From contig NZ_JAAXCQ010000003.1 in NCBI RefSeq assembly GCF_012272855.1, positions 242,453 to 306,452 of the forward strand: DNA of 64,000 nt, in the 5' to 3' direction. The DNA is from Arenibacter sp. 6A1 (GTDB lineage Bacteria > Bacteroidota > Bacteroidia > Flavobacteriales > Flavobacteriaceae). A program made the position numbers and the translations under genes. A model generated the notes under the pieces. That model was not told the origin of the DNA, did no database searches, and saw nothing but the letters and a program-made list of their open reading frames with translations. This document shows, piece after piece, positions 63,952 to 64,000 of the stretch; position 1 is the first letter of the stretch, and every line of letters begins with the position of its first letter.

Positions 63952-64000
63952 TGATGGCAGAAGGATTCGAACCTTCGACCGCCTGCTTAGAAGGCAGGTG
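63952..64000 (-). tRNA. tRNA-Arg (anticodon TCT), partial at window edge
   Basis: The minus strand gives the 3' half of a tRNA: anticodon stem CCTGC/GCAGG enclosing CTTCTAA with anticodon TCT, the T-arm GAAGG-TTCGAAT-CCTTC, acceptor strand TGCCATC and discriminator A. The 5' half lies beyond 64000. Confidence 0.88.

Overview
The window reads as a chromosome segment of a marine-type Flavobacteriaceae (Bacteroidota). Evidence: AT-rich DNA, the gliding genes gldB-gldC, SusC/SusD pairs, a dcw cluster without murF, an FtsZ with a very long tail, and the Bacteroidota promoter -7 motif TAnnTTTG in front of many transcription units, usually 16-31 nt before the start codon. I see no prophage, IS transposase, CRISPR array or rRNA operon. 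Most genes are intact housekeeping genes.

Layout. 1-4624: the start of a receiver-domain gene with Glu at the phospho-acceptor position, nadE, gldB, gldC, a small unknown gene, engB and an alpha/beta hydrolase. 4815-20466: a division and cell wall (dcw) cluster, all on the plus strand: mraZ-rsmH-ftsL-ftsI-murE-mraY-murD-ftsW-murG-murC-ftsQ-ftsA-ftsZ. It is preceded by three GTGGTA boxes on a 10-bp period, a probable MraZ autoregulatory operator. 20564-22380: a yqeY-like gene, tRNA-Arg(TCG), a tandem array of 85-86 bp hairpin units, and non-coding DNA. 22380-34074: rho, DUF4293, a YfcE-like phosphoesterase, truA, an ABC exporter, cdaA (c-di-AMP synthase), folP, a DUF1599 protein, a DoxX/thioredoxin-like membrane protein, tpiA, prmA and clpS. 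34500-35473: two half-size YeeE/YedE transporter genes. 

35954-62584 looks like a glycan-utilisation region. On the minus strand are a LytS/LytTR two-component pair, a secreted beta-propeller protein and a lipoprotein that resembles the C-terminal modules of the nearby GH20 enzyme. On the plus strand is a run of a sodium/solute symporter, GH130 phosphorylase, CBM9-like protein, GH92, GH20 and GH92, followed by two SusC/SusD pairs. GH92 alpha-mannosidases with GH20 hexosaminidase and GH130 mannoside phosphorylase suggest breakdown of high-mannose N-glycans (or a related mannoside): binding and import by SusCD, trimming by GH92 and GH20, phosphorolysis of the Man-GlcNAc core by GH130, and sugar uptake by the symporter.

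The least explained DNA is repetitive. An 80-bp element is present four times (22143, 24851, 34248, 62759), always between genes and without indels. Two unrelated tandem arrays (21237-21640 and 63194-63905) each lie close to the 3' end of a tRNA-Arg gene. These, the MraZ boxes, and a 10-bp inverted repeat between the sensor kinase and the symporter are the items most worth a second look.
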